64,000 nucleotides of DNA, from the NCBI GenBank assembly GCA_032690845.1, contig CM064427.1, forward strand, positions 21,177,164 to 21,241,163. Reading direction: 5' to 3'. The stretch's first letter is position 1; each line of letters starts with the position of its first letter. The DNA is from Eleusine coracana subsp. coracana (Eukaryota; Streptophyta; Magnoliopsida; Poales; Poaceae). Shown piece by piece: positions 21,019-33,171 of this stretch. The translations under genes and the position numbers were made by a program. The notes under the pieces were generated by a model. The model was not told the origin of the DNA. It ran no database searches and was given only the letters and a program-made list of their open reading frames with translations.

Positions 21019-24000
21019 CTATGGACTGAGTTGACATTCGCGCCTGATACATTTTCTGAAACGACCCGTCACACACGCATATCCCACAGGATCAACCCTC
21101 GGTAGGAGGCTAGCCAGGCCACGCGCTCTCGCCTTTTCCCAGAGATGCTTCTCCTCCTGTGCAGCCCCCAAAACTCGAGCCAAGCTAGGCGCTACTCCAT
21201 CAAAAACACACCCATTCCGGTGAGTCCATATAATCCATGCTCTAAGCGTGATCAGGGAGTTTAGTCCCTTCCTTTGCGGTTCATGCACCATGATCACCGC
21301 CCATTCCCACCAGGCATCAAAACACAAGTCCGTAGGACTTGGTGCTGTAGTTTGGAGACCAACCGAAGACAACAGCCTGAACCAGAATTGTCGAGAAAAA
21401 GGGCGTGCCACCAGTAGATGATTAATAGTTTCTTGCTCTTGGTCACATAAGACACACTTCTCAGGATGATCAAGACCACGACGTGCCAGCCTATCTGCCG
21501 TCCAGCACCTATCATGTGCCACCAACCATAAGAAGAATTTGCACTTTCCACGAGCCCATGATTTCCAAGTGCGATCAAATGGACCAAACTGCGTTGCTCC
21601 CGAAAAAAGATGGGAGTATGCCGAGCTGGCTGAATACTGACCAGAGGAGCATAGTCGCAAGTAGTGTTTATCCTCCTCCTCTCGCCGTAAATCAAACTCC
21701 CACAGAATGTCCCATAAGACTAAGAACTCATTCAGCTCTCCTACCGAGTGTGCCGCCCGCGCATCATGCAGCCAAAGATGTTCATTCAGAGCTTCCGCCA
21801 CTGTCCGTTTCTTGACCACTTGCTTGGATATAACTGCTTGCAGTCGGGGGGCGATATCAACTATGCGCTATCCATGAAGCCATCTATCTTCCCAAAACAA
21901 TGACGTCGTACCATCACCGACGTTGGATGCCATAACAACAGAAAAGAAATCTTTGACCTGCTCAGGAACTTGTATCTACAGCATGCTCCAAGGCCGGTTG
22001 GGATCGGGTTTTTGCAACCAAAGCCACGGAGCTCTAAGTGCTATCACCAGGTTCCACAGATCTGAAATTCCCAAGCCGTCCAACTCTTTAGGTCGTGTTA
22101 CTTTACCCCCATGCTACCAAGCTATGTCCTACCTTTGCATCCTTTCTTCCTCTCCAGAGATAGCCACGCCTGTGCTTATCAACCTCTTTGAGACCCCATT
22201 GTGGCAGATCAATGGCCATTATAGTATACATCAGAGTAGCCGTCATGACAAATTGCACATGAACCGCCCTGCCTGCCTTGTTCATAAACTCAGACTTCCA
22301 GCCGGGGAGGAGATCGGCTATACGGTCAATGATGTATCGGACTTGGTTCTTGGTGAGCTTTTTCAACGATAGTGGAAGACCAAGATACTTGCAGGGAAAT
22401 TCCGACAATGCGCATGGCGATTTGCTCTCAATTACTTCAATGTCGTCCTAACGGCATTGTATAGGATACACATTACTTTTTTGCACATTTGTCTTGAGAC
22501 CCGAGGCTTCTCCGAAAAGCTGCAAGAGGTCCATTGTGATCCCAATATCCTATGCATCCGGTCTGAGGAACATCACTACATCATCGGCATAAATAGAAAC
22601 GTGATGAGGGGGAGATCATGTTGATAAGGGTTGGAGCAAGCCATGTGCCATTGCCTTGTTAACCATATGACCCAGCACATCCATCACTAGAATAAATAGC
22701 ATAGGAGATAGAGGGTCCCCTTGTCGTAGGTCGCCCCCATGATGTATGAGGTCTCCTAGAGTCCCATTAAGTAGAACTCGAGTTGAAGATGATCTCAAAC
22801 GCCCACTTATGATGTCATGCCAAATTTGTTCGAAACCCAAGTGCCTCAAAACTTCCAATAGAAAAGGCCACGACACGGAGTCAAAGGCTTTGGAGATGTC
22901 AAGAAATCTTGCCGATTGTCAAACCAACATAAAATTGTCTTGAATAAATCTCCCCTTAATAAGAGCACTTTAATTAGGAGGCACCATCTGCTGCAGATGT
23001 TTTGACAACCTATTAGCCATTATCTTTGTTACAAGCTTCGCAAAACTATGCATGAGACTTATGGGCCAAAAATCCTTGATGCAGTTAGCTCCCTCAACCT
23101 TGGGCAGAAGGGTGATGTAAGCTGAGTTTAAAACTTCAAAGTTCATGAGTTTCCGGCTCCAAACAGCTGAGATGGCTACCATGATCTCCTTTTTAATTAT
23201 AGGCCAACACATCTGGTAAAAACGCCCGGTGAACCCATCTGGCCTTGGGGCCTTGTCCTGCGGCAAAAGCTTTACTGTGTTGTACACCTCCTCCCCTAAA
23301 AAAGGAATATCCAATTGTGACAAGTCATGAGTGGGGATCTCAAGTGCTGTCAAGTCAATGGTGTTATCCCTTGCTACGTTCTGCCCTAGGAGGTTGTGAT
23401 AGAATTTATCCGCTATCTCTGCCTTCTTCTCCTGCTCTGTGTGGACTTGGCCCTCATCAATTAGCTGAGCAACAAAGTTTTTTCGACTTCTGTAACGTGA
23501 CTGAGCATGAAACAAGGCGGTGTTAGCATCCCCATCCTTTATCCAATTAATCCGGGATCGAATGCGGGCAATTGTTCTCAGAAGAGATGACAGGACAAGG
23601 GAGTGTTTCTTGAGTGAATTCTGCAGCCACATTCCCTGATCAGATAGCACCCGTCGGACCTGTGCTATCTCCAACTAGTGCAACACTTCCCGCATTATAC
23701 CCAGCTGAGACTTTACATGACCTACTGTCTTGTCACTCCAACTCTGCAATCCCCTCGACACAGCCTGAAATTTACGTGAGAGAGTATCAAATGGACACGG
23801 ACCAGCTGTCACTGAATCCCATGCAGCCTGAACTGCTTCCATAAAACCCTCCATTTTCGGCCAAAATGCCTCGTGAAACCTCCTTTTTCCGGGTTGAATG
23901 TCCTGAGTACCCAAGAGAAGAGGACAATGATCTGAATCATCTATGGCTGCAGATTGAAGCAAGCAATTTGGGAAAATGTTTTCAAATTCCACTGAACAAA

Positions 24001-24634
24001 GAACACGGTCAATCTTAACTGATACCTGATTATTTGTCCAAGTGAAAACCCGACCCTGCAAAGGTAACTCCTTAAGTGCTAGATCATTGATGAGACGTCG
24101 AAATCTTCCCATTATTGCTCTATTGAAATTGTTAATGCTCTTGTCTTCCTCTTGGTAGATTAAATTAAAGTCTCCAACTATGACCCACGGCCCTTGGCAT
24201 GCCACTCTGACATCTCTCAATTCCTGCAAGAACTCAATCTTTCTATCATTTCCTTGAGGTCCATACACACAGGAGAGCCACCATTGTTGACCAGACTCCG
24301 AAGAAAACTGCACAGAGACACAGTGGTTGTCAATTCTTCTAAGACCTGTGGCCTGAATGTTCCTTTTCCATGCTATCAAAACACCTCCACTTGCCCCAAC
24401 TGAAGGAAGAAAAAGAAATTCGGTGAAGGCAGCTCCCAACATGGCAATTACAGAGCGCTGTGTGATGGAGTCCATCTTTGTCTCTTGCAAGCACTCCAAG
24501 TCAACTCGAGCAGAATCAACCAAGGTCCTTACTGCATCCTGCCGACTACGAGAATTAACCGCCCGGAAATTCCATATCAAAATTGTTTTAGGATCCATTG
24601 AAACAAGAAGAAAACTGACCGGCCGAAAGAGCAC
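21019..24634 (-). pseudogene. LINE ORF2: APE endonuclease, reverse transcriptase, zf-RVT
   Basis: The likely start is the ATG at 24599 (MDPKTILIWNFRAVNSR). The endonuclease/exonuclease/phosphatase domain shows LQETK, then VYGPQGNDR, GDFNLI and SDHCPLLL, so its catalytic blocks are readable. The reverse transcriptase follows with WIKDGDANTALFHAQ, APRPDGFTGRFYQ and LRQGDPLSPMLFILVMD. The catalytic YADD is at 22580-22591. The C-terminal zf-RVT domain (FFLWLVAHDRCWTADRLARRG, then CVLCDQEQETINHLL) reads through to a stop at 21019. Stops occur near 23674, 22970 and 22920, and a short segment before LDISKAFDS is deleted. It would nick DNA and reverse-transcribe the LINE RNA at the nick. Confidence 0.87.
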
Positions 24635-26400
24635 TCAGTCAACCACGGCGGTGCCTCCTGTGCCTACCCTTCGCTCTCTATCTTGCGGCACCCGCAGCCC
24701 TGCTAGACAGGCTAGGGCGAACAAGTGTCTATCCGGCAAAGGCTGCGAGAACAACTTGGCATATTCTTCAAGGGCAGTTTCATTAATCCCTTCATTTTCA
24801 CTTATGACTTCCAACGTCCGCATGACACGTTTCTTGCAGCGCGCCGGCTCCAGTTGTATAGAGAATTCCACACCGGCACCGGCTATACGGCGACTGCGAC
24901 GCGGCGGTGCCGATGGCAAGCGCGCCTGCAATTTGGCCTGTGAGCGACTAGGGGTTGCCAGCACACTCGCAGTCTTCTTGAGATCTGATTGAAGAATTCA
25001 TTGCGAGCATTGTCCTGAGAGCATGACAAAGAGTCAGCAGGAGTCGCCGGCGCCAAGTCTTCCACGCCTTCCTGCCCGGATCGAGTGAAAGGCGAAGCCA
25101 GCTCAGAAGTAGCCCCTCGGTCCAATTCCTGTACAGCCAAGTCTACAACACTCTCGAACGTCGAGGGTGGAGCCTCAGCTTGCTGCGTATTAGCTTGCTC
25201 ATTTCTTGCCACATTTCCTGTCCTATCTGCGGCGCCAGAGTCAGAATTTTCTTCCTACACAGCCGAGTCTACCACACCCTCTAATGTCAAGGATGGAGCC
25301 TCAGTTTGCTGCGTGTTATCGGCTAAGTCTGTCACACCCTCTAAAATCAAGGGTGGAGCCTTAGCGTGCTGCATATTAGCCTGCTCGTCTAAGTTCCAGG
25401 ATGTATCCTCCGCTAGGCTTCGAGTGCTCATTTCCTTACTAGCCGTTGCTTTCCTGTGACTTGGTTGACGACGTGAATAAGTCTTCAGCCTCGTTGCTGG
25501 TGTGCATAGGCTAGCGTTGCCCGCTGTCGAGACACAGGCAGCCGCCATCTCAGGAAAAACTGACGAGAGGTTCAGACAGTCAGTGCCTCGTGACGTACCC
25601 ACAGAAACGACCGGTGTAACACCTCCTAGCATTGCCGGCTCATCAGGTAGGTGCTGAGAACCCGTTAGATCCGGGCCTGCTACTTCTTCTTCTTCATGGG
25701 CCGCATATGCCAAGCCCAAAGTAGCATCCAGGGCCTCCTCTGTCATAAAGTGATTGTGAGTAAAAGCACTAGCAACTTGAGCCGAGGAGATGAAGAGATC
25801 CAGCTGCCCCAGCGCGCCAGACTGCTGCTGCTCCACATTCCACTCCTCTTCCCCACATCTGGGTTGATCACTAGGGCCGCCATGTCATCAATGACGCCTA
25901 CCAGACCCGAGGAGTTTGCATGCATTGGAAACTGCTCAACGTTGGCTTCTTGGTTATTGAAAGGCTCCGCGTGTTCCTGCTGGACTGGGCCCTTGCCCAG
26001 CCGCCTGTGCACCGAAACCCGAGGAGTTGCCACCCCGTGCATTGATTCCCGGGCTGGACGCTCTGGGGAGCCCGAGGTTTGCCGGCGGCGACCATGTCCA
26101 GCCTGATCGTCATCTGCTCATAGCGGAGGAGATGGGGGAGGAGCGTTGTTAATCTCCATCTGATCTTCATGCGCCACTGCAATCTTGATATCATAGCCCA
26201 AGGCTCGCTTGACCGGCGGCACTTCGTCAACCTGCACCGGCGGCTCAACGATCACCAGCTCCATGCTGGCTGGAATCAACTCCGGCTGCCAGCACCAAAG
26301 CCTTGAGACGGAATGAGGAGTAATCTTGCCGCTCGATCGTGGACGGGTGCAGCTGACGCACCCAGCACCATCCATTCAGCAGTTGTTCCGCCGTCTGCAA
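24635..26400 (-). pseudogene. LINE ORF1 (gag-like), broken and 5'-truncated
   Basis: Upstream of ORF2 on the minus strand lie several frames that together resemble plant LINE ORF1. Nearest the 5' end is a CWVRQLHPSTIERQDYSSF-type block, and in another frame ASMELVIVEPPVQVDEVPP, which is recurrent in grass LINE ORF1 proteins. Then come Ser/Ala/Glu-rich low-complexity stretches and a basic segment (SRRIAGAGVEFSI, then a CLAGLRVPQDRERR end). At least four frame changes or stops separate them. The N-terminal part and any CCHC knuckle are missing. ORF1 proteins bind the LINE RNA. Confidence 0.6.
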
Positions 26401-26542
26401 CTCCCAGGCGTGTGAGCAAAAATAGAAATTAATAGCTATGATTAAGACATATGCGTACATGCAGCCAACAGTAATAATTAATAGCAGGATGGCTCGACAA
26501 ATGCATGCATGCATGCGTTACCGGTGAGTGCTTGGATTGATA

Positions 26543-26921
26543 AGGTCATTCTCAGTCCATGATTTCATTTCGTTGTTTCTAAGAGTATTATGTTATTGTA
26601 TAATTTTTGAAATGATAAATGAAATTAGATCTCTCAATGCAAAGTTTTATTTTACGGTTTCATATGTTAGTATATCATTTAAATGTTTCATCCAAATAAC
26701 TAATGAAAGTTGATAAATATGTAGAGATGAAACTCAAACACTCTCAAAAGAGTTTTATTTCAGTTTCAAGATTTTGGTAATCGTGTACATACAGTTTTAT
26801 CCCTATGAAACTCATTTCTCCTCTCTCCTCATAAAATTCATGTCACGTCATCAGCTTTGTCTATGTGGCATATCATTTAATAAGAATGAAACCCAAATGA
26901 AACTACCACTAAGATTGACCT
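26543..26921. mobile_element. MITE-like element, 379 bp
   Basis: The left end AGGTCATTCTCAGTCCATGAT matches the reverse complement of the right end (AGGTCAATCTTAGTGG) as an imperfect inverted repeat of about 25 bp. The interior has ATGAAACTCATTTC, GTGGCATATCATTTAAT and ATGAAACCCAAATGAAAC blocks, familiar from an abundant grass MITE. It has no coding capacity. No clear target duplication was found, so the superfamily is open. Confidence 0.5.
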
Positions 26922-27504
26922 AAAGGTTTTATGACCAAGTTGATTTTTTATGAGCGCACCAAAGTGGCTCTCACGGTTGTATGAGATTTTACGATCATGT
27001 TCACGTGGGATTGAAATGAATGCAACCTTGGTCATCCAGATGCGATAGCTAAGAAATTAATGAAAAAATAAATAGTAATTAACATAATAAGTACTCCTAT
27101 GAGCTAAGCATGCATGCAATTAAGAGTAGTAATTAAGAGTGGGTGCACGTGCGTGTGCATTTTGGCTCCAAATTTTTCAGAGGCTAAAAGCATAAAAGTT
27201 GTACGATGCAGGAGCAAAAAGTTATGTGTGCTATGTATCACTATAAAAACTAATACAAAGTTTTCTGATCAAATAACATTTTATGATATCGAACCAACAG
27301 TTTTTTATGGCCAGATGATACTTTGTGTTGACGTATGGCTGTGCACTAGCTAAAATAGCTGAATTAGCAAAGTAATTAATAGTGTTGATTAAGAGGTTCT
27401 GAGGCATGCAATCAGTAATAAAGGCAATTAAGAGATGGCGTGTGGACAAATGCATGCATGCATGTGTTAATGCTGTGGGTGCTTTGATGAGTACTGAAAG
27501 GGTG
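26922..27504. other. No recognisable feature
   Basis: AT-rich spacer with ATGCATGCATG runs and scattered AATTAAGAG words, no domain-bearing frame. Confidence 0.4.
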
Positions 27505-27550
27505 GCTGGAGTGTGACGTAATATAACACATCCCAGGTGTGAATTAGTGT

Positions 27551-27553
<3 letters not shown>
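27505..27553. repeat. Short repeat with AGGTGTGAATTAG, inverted to copies at 32.5 and 33.7 kb
   Basis: GTGTGACGTAATATAACAC followed by CCCAGGTGTGAATTAGTG is the inverse of GCTAATTCACACCCTGGG...GTGACATATTAAG at 32462 and 33712. A relative lies at 41880. It sits next to a (TA)n block. Inverted copies suggest remnants of element ends. Confidence 0.5.

Positions 27554-27601
<48 letters not shown>
27554..27601. repeat. (TA)n microsatellite
   Basis: An uninterrupted AT run of about 46 bp directly left of a MITE copy. Confidence 0.95.
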
Positions 27602-27602
<1 letters not shown>

Positions 27603-28050
27603 CAATCCACTTTGTCCAATTTACTCTCCAAATAAAATCTTGCCACAACCTACTCCCTGAAACAATTCAAGTTGGTGTAATTTACTCCCGTTTGTAATTT
27701 GTCCTTTTTGTTTCTCTTTGCACACTTTGAGTTTGATGCTCAAATTTTACACTATGAAAGATTATAATAATCACTACATAAAAAATATTTTTTTTCACAA
27801 ATAAATTTTCAAGCTCTATAGTTAAGGTAGTATTAGATAATATTGAACTATATAACATATGAGTAAAATATATTTGATATTTTTTAAACGTAAAGTTCTA
27901 TAAAACCTGATATTGTGCAAAATTTCAACACTAAATTCACATCATATAAATAGAAACAAAAAAGACAAATTACATCAGAAGTAAATTACACTGATTTAAA
28001 TTGTTTGAGGGAATAAATTAAGCCAAGATTTTATTCGGGGTTATATATAG
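27601..28050 (+). mobile_element. Long-TIR MITE, family B, copy 1
   Basis: The left end (TTACTCTCCAAATAAAATC, then CTTGCCACAACC, then a GTAATTTACTCCC block) is repeated inverted at the right end (GTAAATTACACTGATTTAAA, then GAATAAATTAAGCCAAG, then ATTTTATTCGGGG). The terminal repeats are about 80-90 bp. The interior (GATAATATTGAACTATATAAC, then ATGAGTAAAATATATTTG) recurs twice at 32.5-33.2 kb. It is noncoding and flanked by TA-rich DNA. Confidence 0.65.
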
Positions 28051-28072
28051 GGAATATCCATTCTACTTCCAA

Positions 28073-28390
28073 GTGTAGTTACTCTCACATTAAAAAATCC
28101 ATCTTGAGTATGTATTCATACTCATTTATCATTTTGAGTATGTACATATACTTAAAACAAAATTTTTGAGAGTGATAATCATAATTTTTTTTGAACCGTT
28201 TTCTAGTTATAAGCATATGAACATATATCGCATTTACTGCTATATAAAAGTAAGTATGTTCTCATACTTCATGTATCCCAACAAACAAAAAGTGAGTATA
28301 TCTACGTACCCTCTAGTATGACTATATACTTAATTTACAGACCTCAAGTATGCAGTGATTCTCTCTAGATACACGTTGGAGTAGGACTCC
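28073..28390 (+). mobile_element. MITE family A, copy 1
   Basis: It is a diverged copy of the 348-bp sequence at 33272-33619, in the same orientation, with short deletions. It shares ATCCATTCTACTTCC at the left and GTATGTACATATACTTAAAA, AGCATATGAACATATATC and ACTTCATGTATCCCAA inside. Confidence 0.65.
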
Positions 28391-28406
28391 TATTTAGCAA
28401 CATCAA

Positions 28407-31400
28407 CTATTTAACACTACGGCGGAGAGCCGCCTGTCCCCGACGACCAAGCCAGCCCACCACACAAGAACCAACCTTCCATCCCACAACCATAATTGTA
28501 TTCTCCTGACCATAAAAGAATTATGTCTGATGCAGAGTCAGACACACGCAACCAGAAAATTATTGTCGTGACCATAAAAACGCCATCCGCGACCATAATT
28601 TTTTTTTCAATAAAATTTTATGAACTAGAGACCATAAAAATAGGCTCCCACAACCATAAGGACAACGTCACCACCATAAAAGTATGTAGCCGTGATCATA
28701 AATGTTATTTTATTTTAAACTATTACAATCGTGACCACTAAAATAAATCATCCTATAATGATAACTGTGTGGTCGCAATCTCCAACCATAAATATATTAT
28801 ATAACACTCAAATGAATATAATAGGACACCAGACCATAAGTTTACCCCTTCCAATAATTATCAAGTTTAGTACCTATTAAAAATTTTAAACGGAGACATT
28901 CATCATTTCCCTCATCAACTTTGTAACATTACTTTTGACGCACACCCTTTTGTATGTATCCTGAGCCCAGATCCCTACACGACACATGATTACAATTGTT
29001 CAGCAGTGTGCCCTGATTAAAGAAACCAACAAAAAAATTCATTTCAAATCTCAAATGTTTTGATACTATAACTAACATGCCATTCATGGGCATCACACCT
29101 TCCTGCCTCCATTGATATCCTGCTACTTTCTTGTAACAAACAACGTGCAATATTCGTAATGGTGTTTATAGATATTTATACACGATGACATGCAAGGCTA
29201 GTTGAAATCCCATAAATATGGAAATACTAAATACAATTAGGACATATAATCCGTTCATCACGAGCACAGATTTATCCAATACATGGTTCCACCACTTTGG
29301 AACCATACTAGAGAACTTTAATGGTATTGCTACACCCAAGTAAAACTTTCATCATTTTGTTATCCTTTTAATTGGTACTCGCAAGGTGTTCGATGGAGCT
29401 CAAATTTCACTCAAACAAATTTGTTAGAAGCTTAACTAGATGGGCCTTGATAAGTCAAGATTGGATTGTCAGCCTCCCCTATCGGTGGCGTCTCCTCCAC
29501 ATGTATGGGCACACAAAACTGTATTCATGATTCTACCCTTAAAACTTGAGAACCCAAGGTCCTTATTTAGAACATAGATAAGACTAGATAAATCCAAGCT
29601 AAGTTTATGTAATTTGGCCCCTATTTTTCAAAATATATGGTTACAAACTAACTGATAATTACAATGGTTGGAACATTTATGTTGTTAGCACTAGATGATA
29701 GATGTTTGTCCAATTTCCTAAACAATGGTTACAAGTTCGTAAATTACGGTCTATAAAACATCTGAATAATGGTAGTGAACATCAACTGATTTAAGGTTAT
29801 AAACTGGCTACAAATTACACTGACTTTCTTATTATTGCCAAACAAATATTTTTTATGGTAGTTGTGTTTCCTATTCATCATTTTTATGTGAAATTTGAAT
29901 GGTTAGAAACTACATTTAAAAGTTTAGACTGAATTTTGTCCCATCCCCTTGTAATAAACTTACTATAGTAAAAAAACTTCCAATGAAACCAACATAAATT
30001 AATAAATTTCTTATGGTTGACAATCAAAACCTCAATCTGTTTAATAATTATTTAGGATCTCGACTTCAATACTTATGGTCACGTTGACACCAATACTTAT
30101 GGTCCCCTGAAATCATGCTCACAATTACGGTTGACGAAGCCAACTTCGTAGCTTTATGGTCGCGATATCAATACTTATGGTCGATACCAGGTGTGTCTAG
30201 TATTGTGGTTTCATGGTCTGGGATGTCAATTCTTTTTTTTTTGAAAATAGGGATGTCAAAAATTATGGTCAAAGCAAATTGAAGAAACTCTATGGTCATG
30301 TGTCCCTAAAGTCCAGTTTACTTTATCGTTGACCAGGCACATGTGCAATCGGCGGGAGCCTTCCTATATAGTCATGGCAACCAATTTCTTACTTTTGTGG
30401 CAATACATACAATACTTATGGTCACGCTGATAATAATACTTAGAGCCACCAAGAGTCACGCTGACAATTTTGATCGAGGAAGCCAATTTTTTAGTTTTAT
30501 GATCATAAGACTTATGGTCATGACCAATATTTATGGTCAAACATCATGTGTTTGTTGCATTTTTATGGTTTTAGATAGGAAATTATGATCAAAGAAAAAT
30601 GCAGAAACTCTATGCTCATGTATCATCAAAGTCCACTTTATTTTATGGTTGATCGTGGGGGCGTATGCAATCAAGAGCCTTTCTATATGGTCGTGGCATC
30701 CAATTTCCTTTTTTTTTTTTTGCAACTGGCATCCAATTTCTTACTTTTATGGTCATACGCACAATACTTACGGTCATGTTTGATATTAATACATATGCCA
30801 CCCAGAGTCACGCTGAGAATTATTGTTGAGGAAGCTAATTTTTTAGGTTATGGTCACGAAACCAATATTTATGGTCAACACCAGGCGTGTATTGCAGTAT
30901 TATGGCTTAGGATAGGAAAAAATATGGTCAAAGCAAAATGCATAAACTTTATGGTTGTGTGTCACCGAATTCCACTTTTTATGGTCATACACTAGGCACA
31001 CAAACCAAACTTTATGGTTGTTGGGAGCTAATTTCAAACTTTTATGGTTGCAGAATTTTAAAAACTATGGTTACAAGAACCATACTGCCTCACGAAGAGA
31101 TTTATGGTCGTGGTGTAGGTCGCCGAAGCTCCGACTGGTTCTACACTAAGCACATTTCAACTACGGTTGGATTGCAACTACGGTTGGATTGCATGAATAA
31201 ACCTATTAGCGTTGGATTGCAACTACGGTTGGATTGCAACTACGGCCGGAGCTAATTTCAACTACGGTTGGATTGCATGAATAAACCTAAATATTTTATG
31301 GTTGTGGGTATCAATTTATCAAATTTATGGTTGTGTAAAATCAACTATTAGCGTTCTTATGGTTATAGGAAATCAGCTACCAGTACTCTTATGATTGTAC

Positions 31401-31608
31401 TCAGTCTTATGGTCACGGACAAGAAAATTCAATGTTTTATAGTTGAGGGAATGAGCTTCACTGTTTTTATGGTTGCGGGCTGTTGACAATAGCTCTAGTC
31501 TTCTAGTTGTGGACAAGAAAATCCGACTTTTTATTGTTAAGGCAACATATGACGGTATTTTTACGGTTGCGGACCAGTGACTGGAGCTTTGCCGCTGCGT
31601 TTAAATAG
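28407..31608. mobile_element. CTATTTAA-ended element, 3.2 kb, with ACCATAA heptamer arrays
   Basis: The left end CTATTTAACACTACGGCGG and the reverse complement of the right end CTATTTAAACGCAGCGGC form an imperfect inverted repeat. About ten ACCATAA copies lie in the left 450 bp (28485-28870). The right 1.5 kb (30065-31590) has roughly thirty exact or one-off copies of the complement TTATGGT. The middle (28.9-30.0 kb) is nearly free of them. The only frames are under 140 codons and composed of the repeats. Inverted subterminal arrays are typical of transposase-binding sites in class II elements, so a non-autonomous DNA transposon is likely. The superfamily is unassigned, and TA-rich flanks hide any target duplication. 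Confidence 0.55.

Positions 31609-31611
<3 letters not shown>

Positions 31612-31672
<61 letters not shown>
31612..31672. repeat. (TA)n microsatellite
   Basis: An AT run of about 60 bp between the right end of the 3.2-kb element and the next MITE. Confidence 0.95.
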
Positions 31673-31674
<2 letters not shown>

Positions 31675-31690
31675 TATTTAGATAGTATCA

Positions 31691-32038
31691 CTACTCCCAG
31701 AAGTAGCGACTCCCACGTGTATATCTCACAATCTAGATAGTATCACTATATACTTGAGAATTGTAAATTAAGTATGTAGTCATACTAGATAGTATGTGGA
31801 TATACTCACTTTTTTTTTATTGAGATACATGAAGTATGGAAACATACTTACTTTTATATAAGAGTAAATATGATATATATTCATATGCTTATAACTAGAA
31901 TACCATTCAAAAAATTTTATGGTTATCACTCTCAAAAATTTTGTTTTAATTATGTGTATATGCTCTAAATGATAAATGAGTATGAACATATACCCAAGAT
32001 AGATTTTTGAGCGTGGGAGTACCTACACCTGGGACTAG
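31691..32038 (-). mobile_element. MITE family A, copy 2 (inverted)
   Basis: 348 bp, the reverse complement of the family seen at 28073 and 33272. Its ends CTACTCCCAG and CTGGGACTAG are short inverted repeats. It faces copy 1 across the 3.2-kb element, so copies 1 and 2 can pair as an inverted repeat. Confidence 0.7.
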
Positions 32039-32051
32039 AATAGATTTTCCC

Positions 32052-32062
32052 TATATATATAA

Positions 32063-32144
<82 letters not shown>
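32052..32144. repeat. (TA)n microsatellite
   Basis: About 93 bp of almost pure TA with two AAATA interruptions at the left. Confidence 0.95.
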
Positions 32145-32145
<1 letters not shown>

Positions 32146-32146
<1 letters not shown>

Positions 32147-32450
32147 TATTTAATGCGCAGCGCGCTAAATAGCTATTTAGCACCGCAAGTATGACCATAA
32201 GTGTTTTACTCTCCATAACCATAAATTTTTCACCCACAACCATAAGACTTTTACTCATAACCATAAATTTTCTTCCACAACCATAAGACTTTCACTTACA
32301 ACCATAAAATTATTCACATGCAAACATATAAAATTTGTATTTCATTTTTCTAACCACAAAATTTTCACTCATGACCATAAATCTTTCACTCCTGCAACCA
32401 TAAATGTTTGGGTGCTAAATAGGTTATTTAGCACATAGCGTGTTAAATAG
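32146..32450. mobile_element. Small CTATTTAA-ended element, 305 bp, with ACCATAA array
   Basis: The left end CTATTTAATGCGCAGCGCGC, continuing with CTAAATAGCTATTTAGCACC, matches the reverse complement of the right end (CTATTTAACACGCTATGTGC, then TAAATAACCTATTTAGCACC). The terminal repeats are about 40 bp. Between them lie about nine CCATAA-type words, most of them ACCATAA, all in one orientation. The shared end CTATTTAA and the same heptamer tie it to the 3.2-kb element on its left. It has no coding capacity. Confidence 0.6.
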
Positions 32451-32534
32451 GATAGGGCAGCGCTAATTCACACCCTGGGTGTGACATATTAAGTCACTCC
32501 CACAAGCCACCAAGGTCACACCCTGGACATTTTT
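32451..32534. repeat. GCTAATTCACACCCTGGG repeat
   Basis: This segment recurs in direct orientation at about 33710-33761 and inverted at 27505-27553. It abuts the small CTATTTAA element. Confidence 0.5.
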
Positions 32535-33171
32535 TTATTTTTTCATAAATATTTCATATATAATTTTCGACCTCTATAGTTAAGGTAGTAATAGATAATA
32601 TTAAACTATATAACATATGAGTAAAATATATTTGATATTTTTTTAACGTAAAGTTCTATAAAACCTATCATTGTGCAAAATTTCAGTACTAAATTCACAT
32701 TTTACAAATAGAAACAAAAAAGACAAATTACATCAGGAGGAGTTGACGTAATTTACTCCCTATTGTAATTTGTCCTTTTTATTTCTCTTTGCATACTTTG
32801 AGTTTGATGCTCAAATTTTACACTATGAAAGATTATAATAATCACTACATAAAAAATATTTTTTTATATTTTCATAAATATATTATATATAATTTTTGAC
32901 CTCTATAGTTATGGTAGTATTAGATAATATTAAACTATATAACATATGAGTAAAATATATTTGATATTTTTTTAACATAAATTTCTATAAAACCAGTCAT
33001 TGTGCAAAATTTCAGCACTAAATTCACATTGTACAAATAAAAACAAAAAAGACAAATTACACCAGGAGTAAATTACACTGATTTAAATTGTTTGAGAGTA
33101 AATTAAGCCAAGATTTTGTTCGGGGTCTAAATTAGACAAAGTAAATTATTCGGGGGAGTAAAATAGAATTT

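Larger units (their letters stand above)
20883..26400 (-). mobile_element. L1-type LINE, about 5.5 kb, 5'-truncated
   Basis: On the minus strand the order is ORF1-like region, endonuclease, reverse transcriptase, zf-RVT, and a 3' end reading CTGCGTTTTCGAGAAAAAAAA that runs into an A tail (T run at plus 20889-20896). That 3' end is typical of grass L1 LINEs. The left boundary is therefore well supported. The right boundary near 26400 is where ORF1 similarity stops. I could not find a convincing target duplication. Stops and small deletions show it is inactive. Confidence 0.85.

Noticed and set aside
20870..26480. Target-site duplication of the 5.5-kb LINE
   Set aside because: Only short AT-rich words such as AATTAA are shared by the two flanks, which is not convincing.
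28040..32060. One 4-kb element with 350-bp terminal inverted repeats
   Set aside because: The supposed terminal repeats are complete MITE copies with their own inverted ends, and a third copy stands alone at 33272; separate insertions explain them better.
31965..32264. Frame with a long Tyr-Ile repeat
   Set aside because: It is the direct translation of a (TA)n block.
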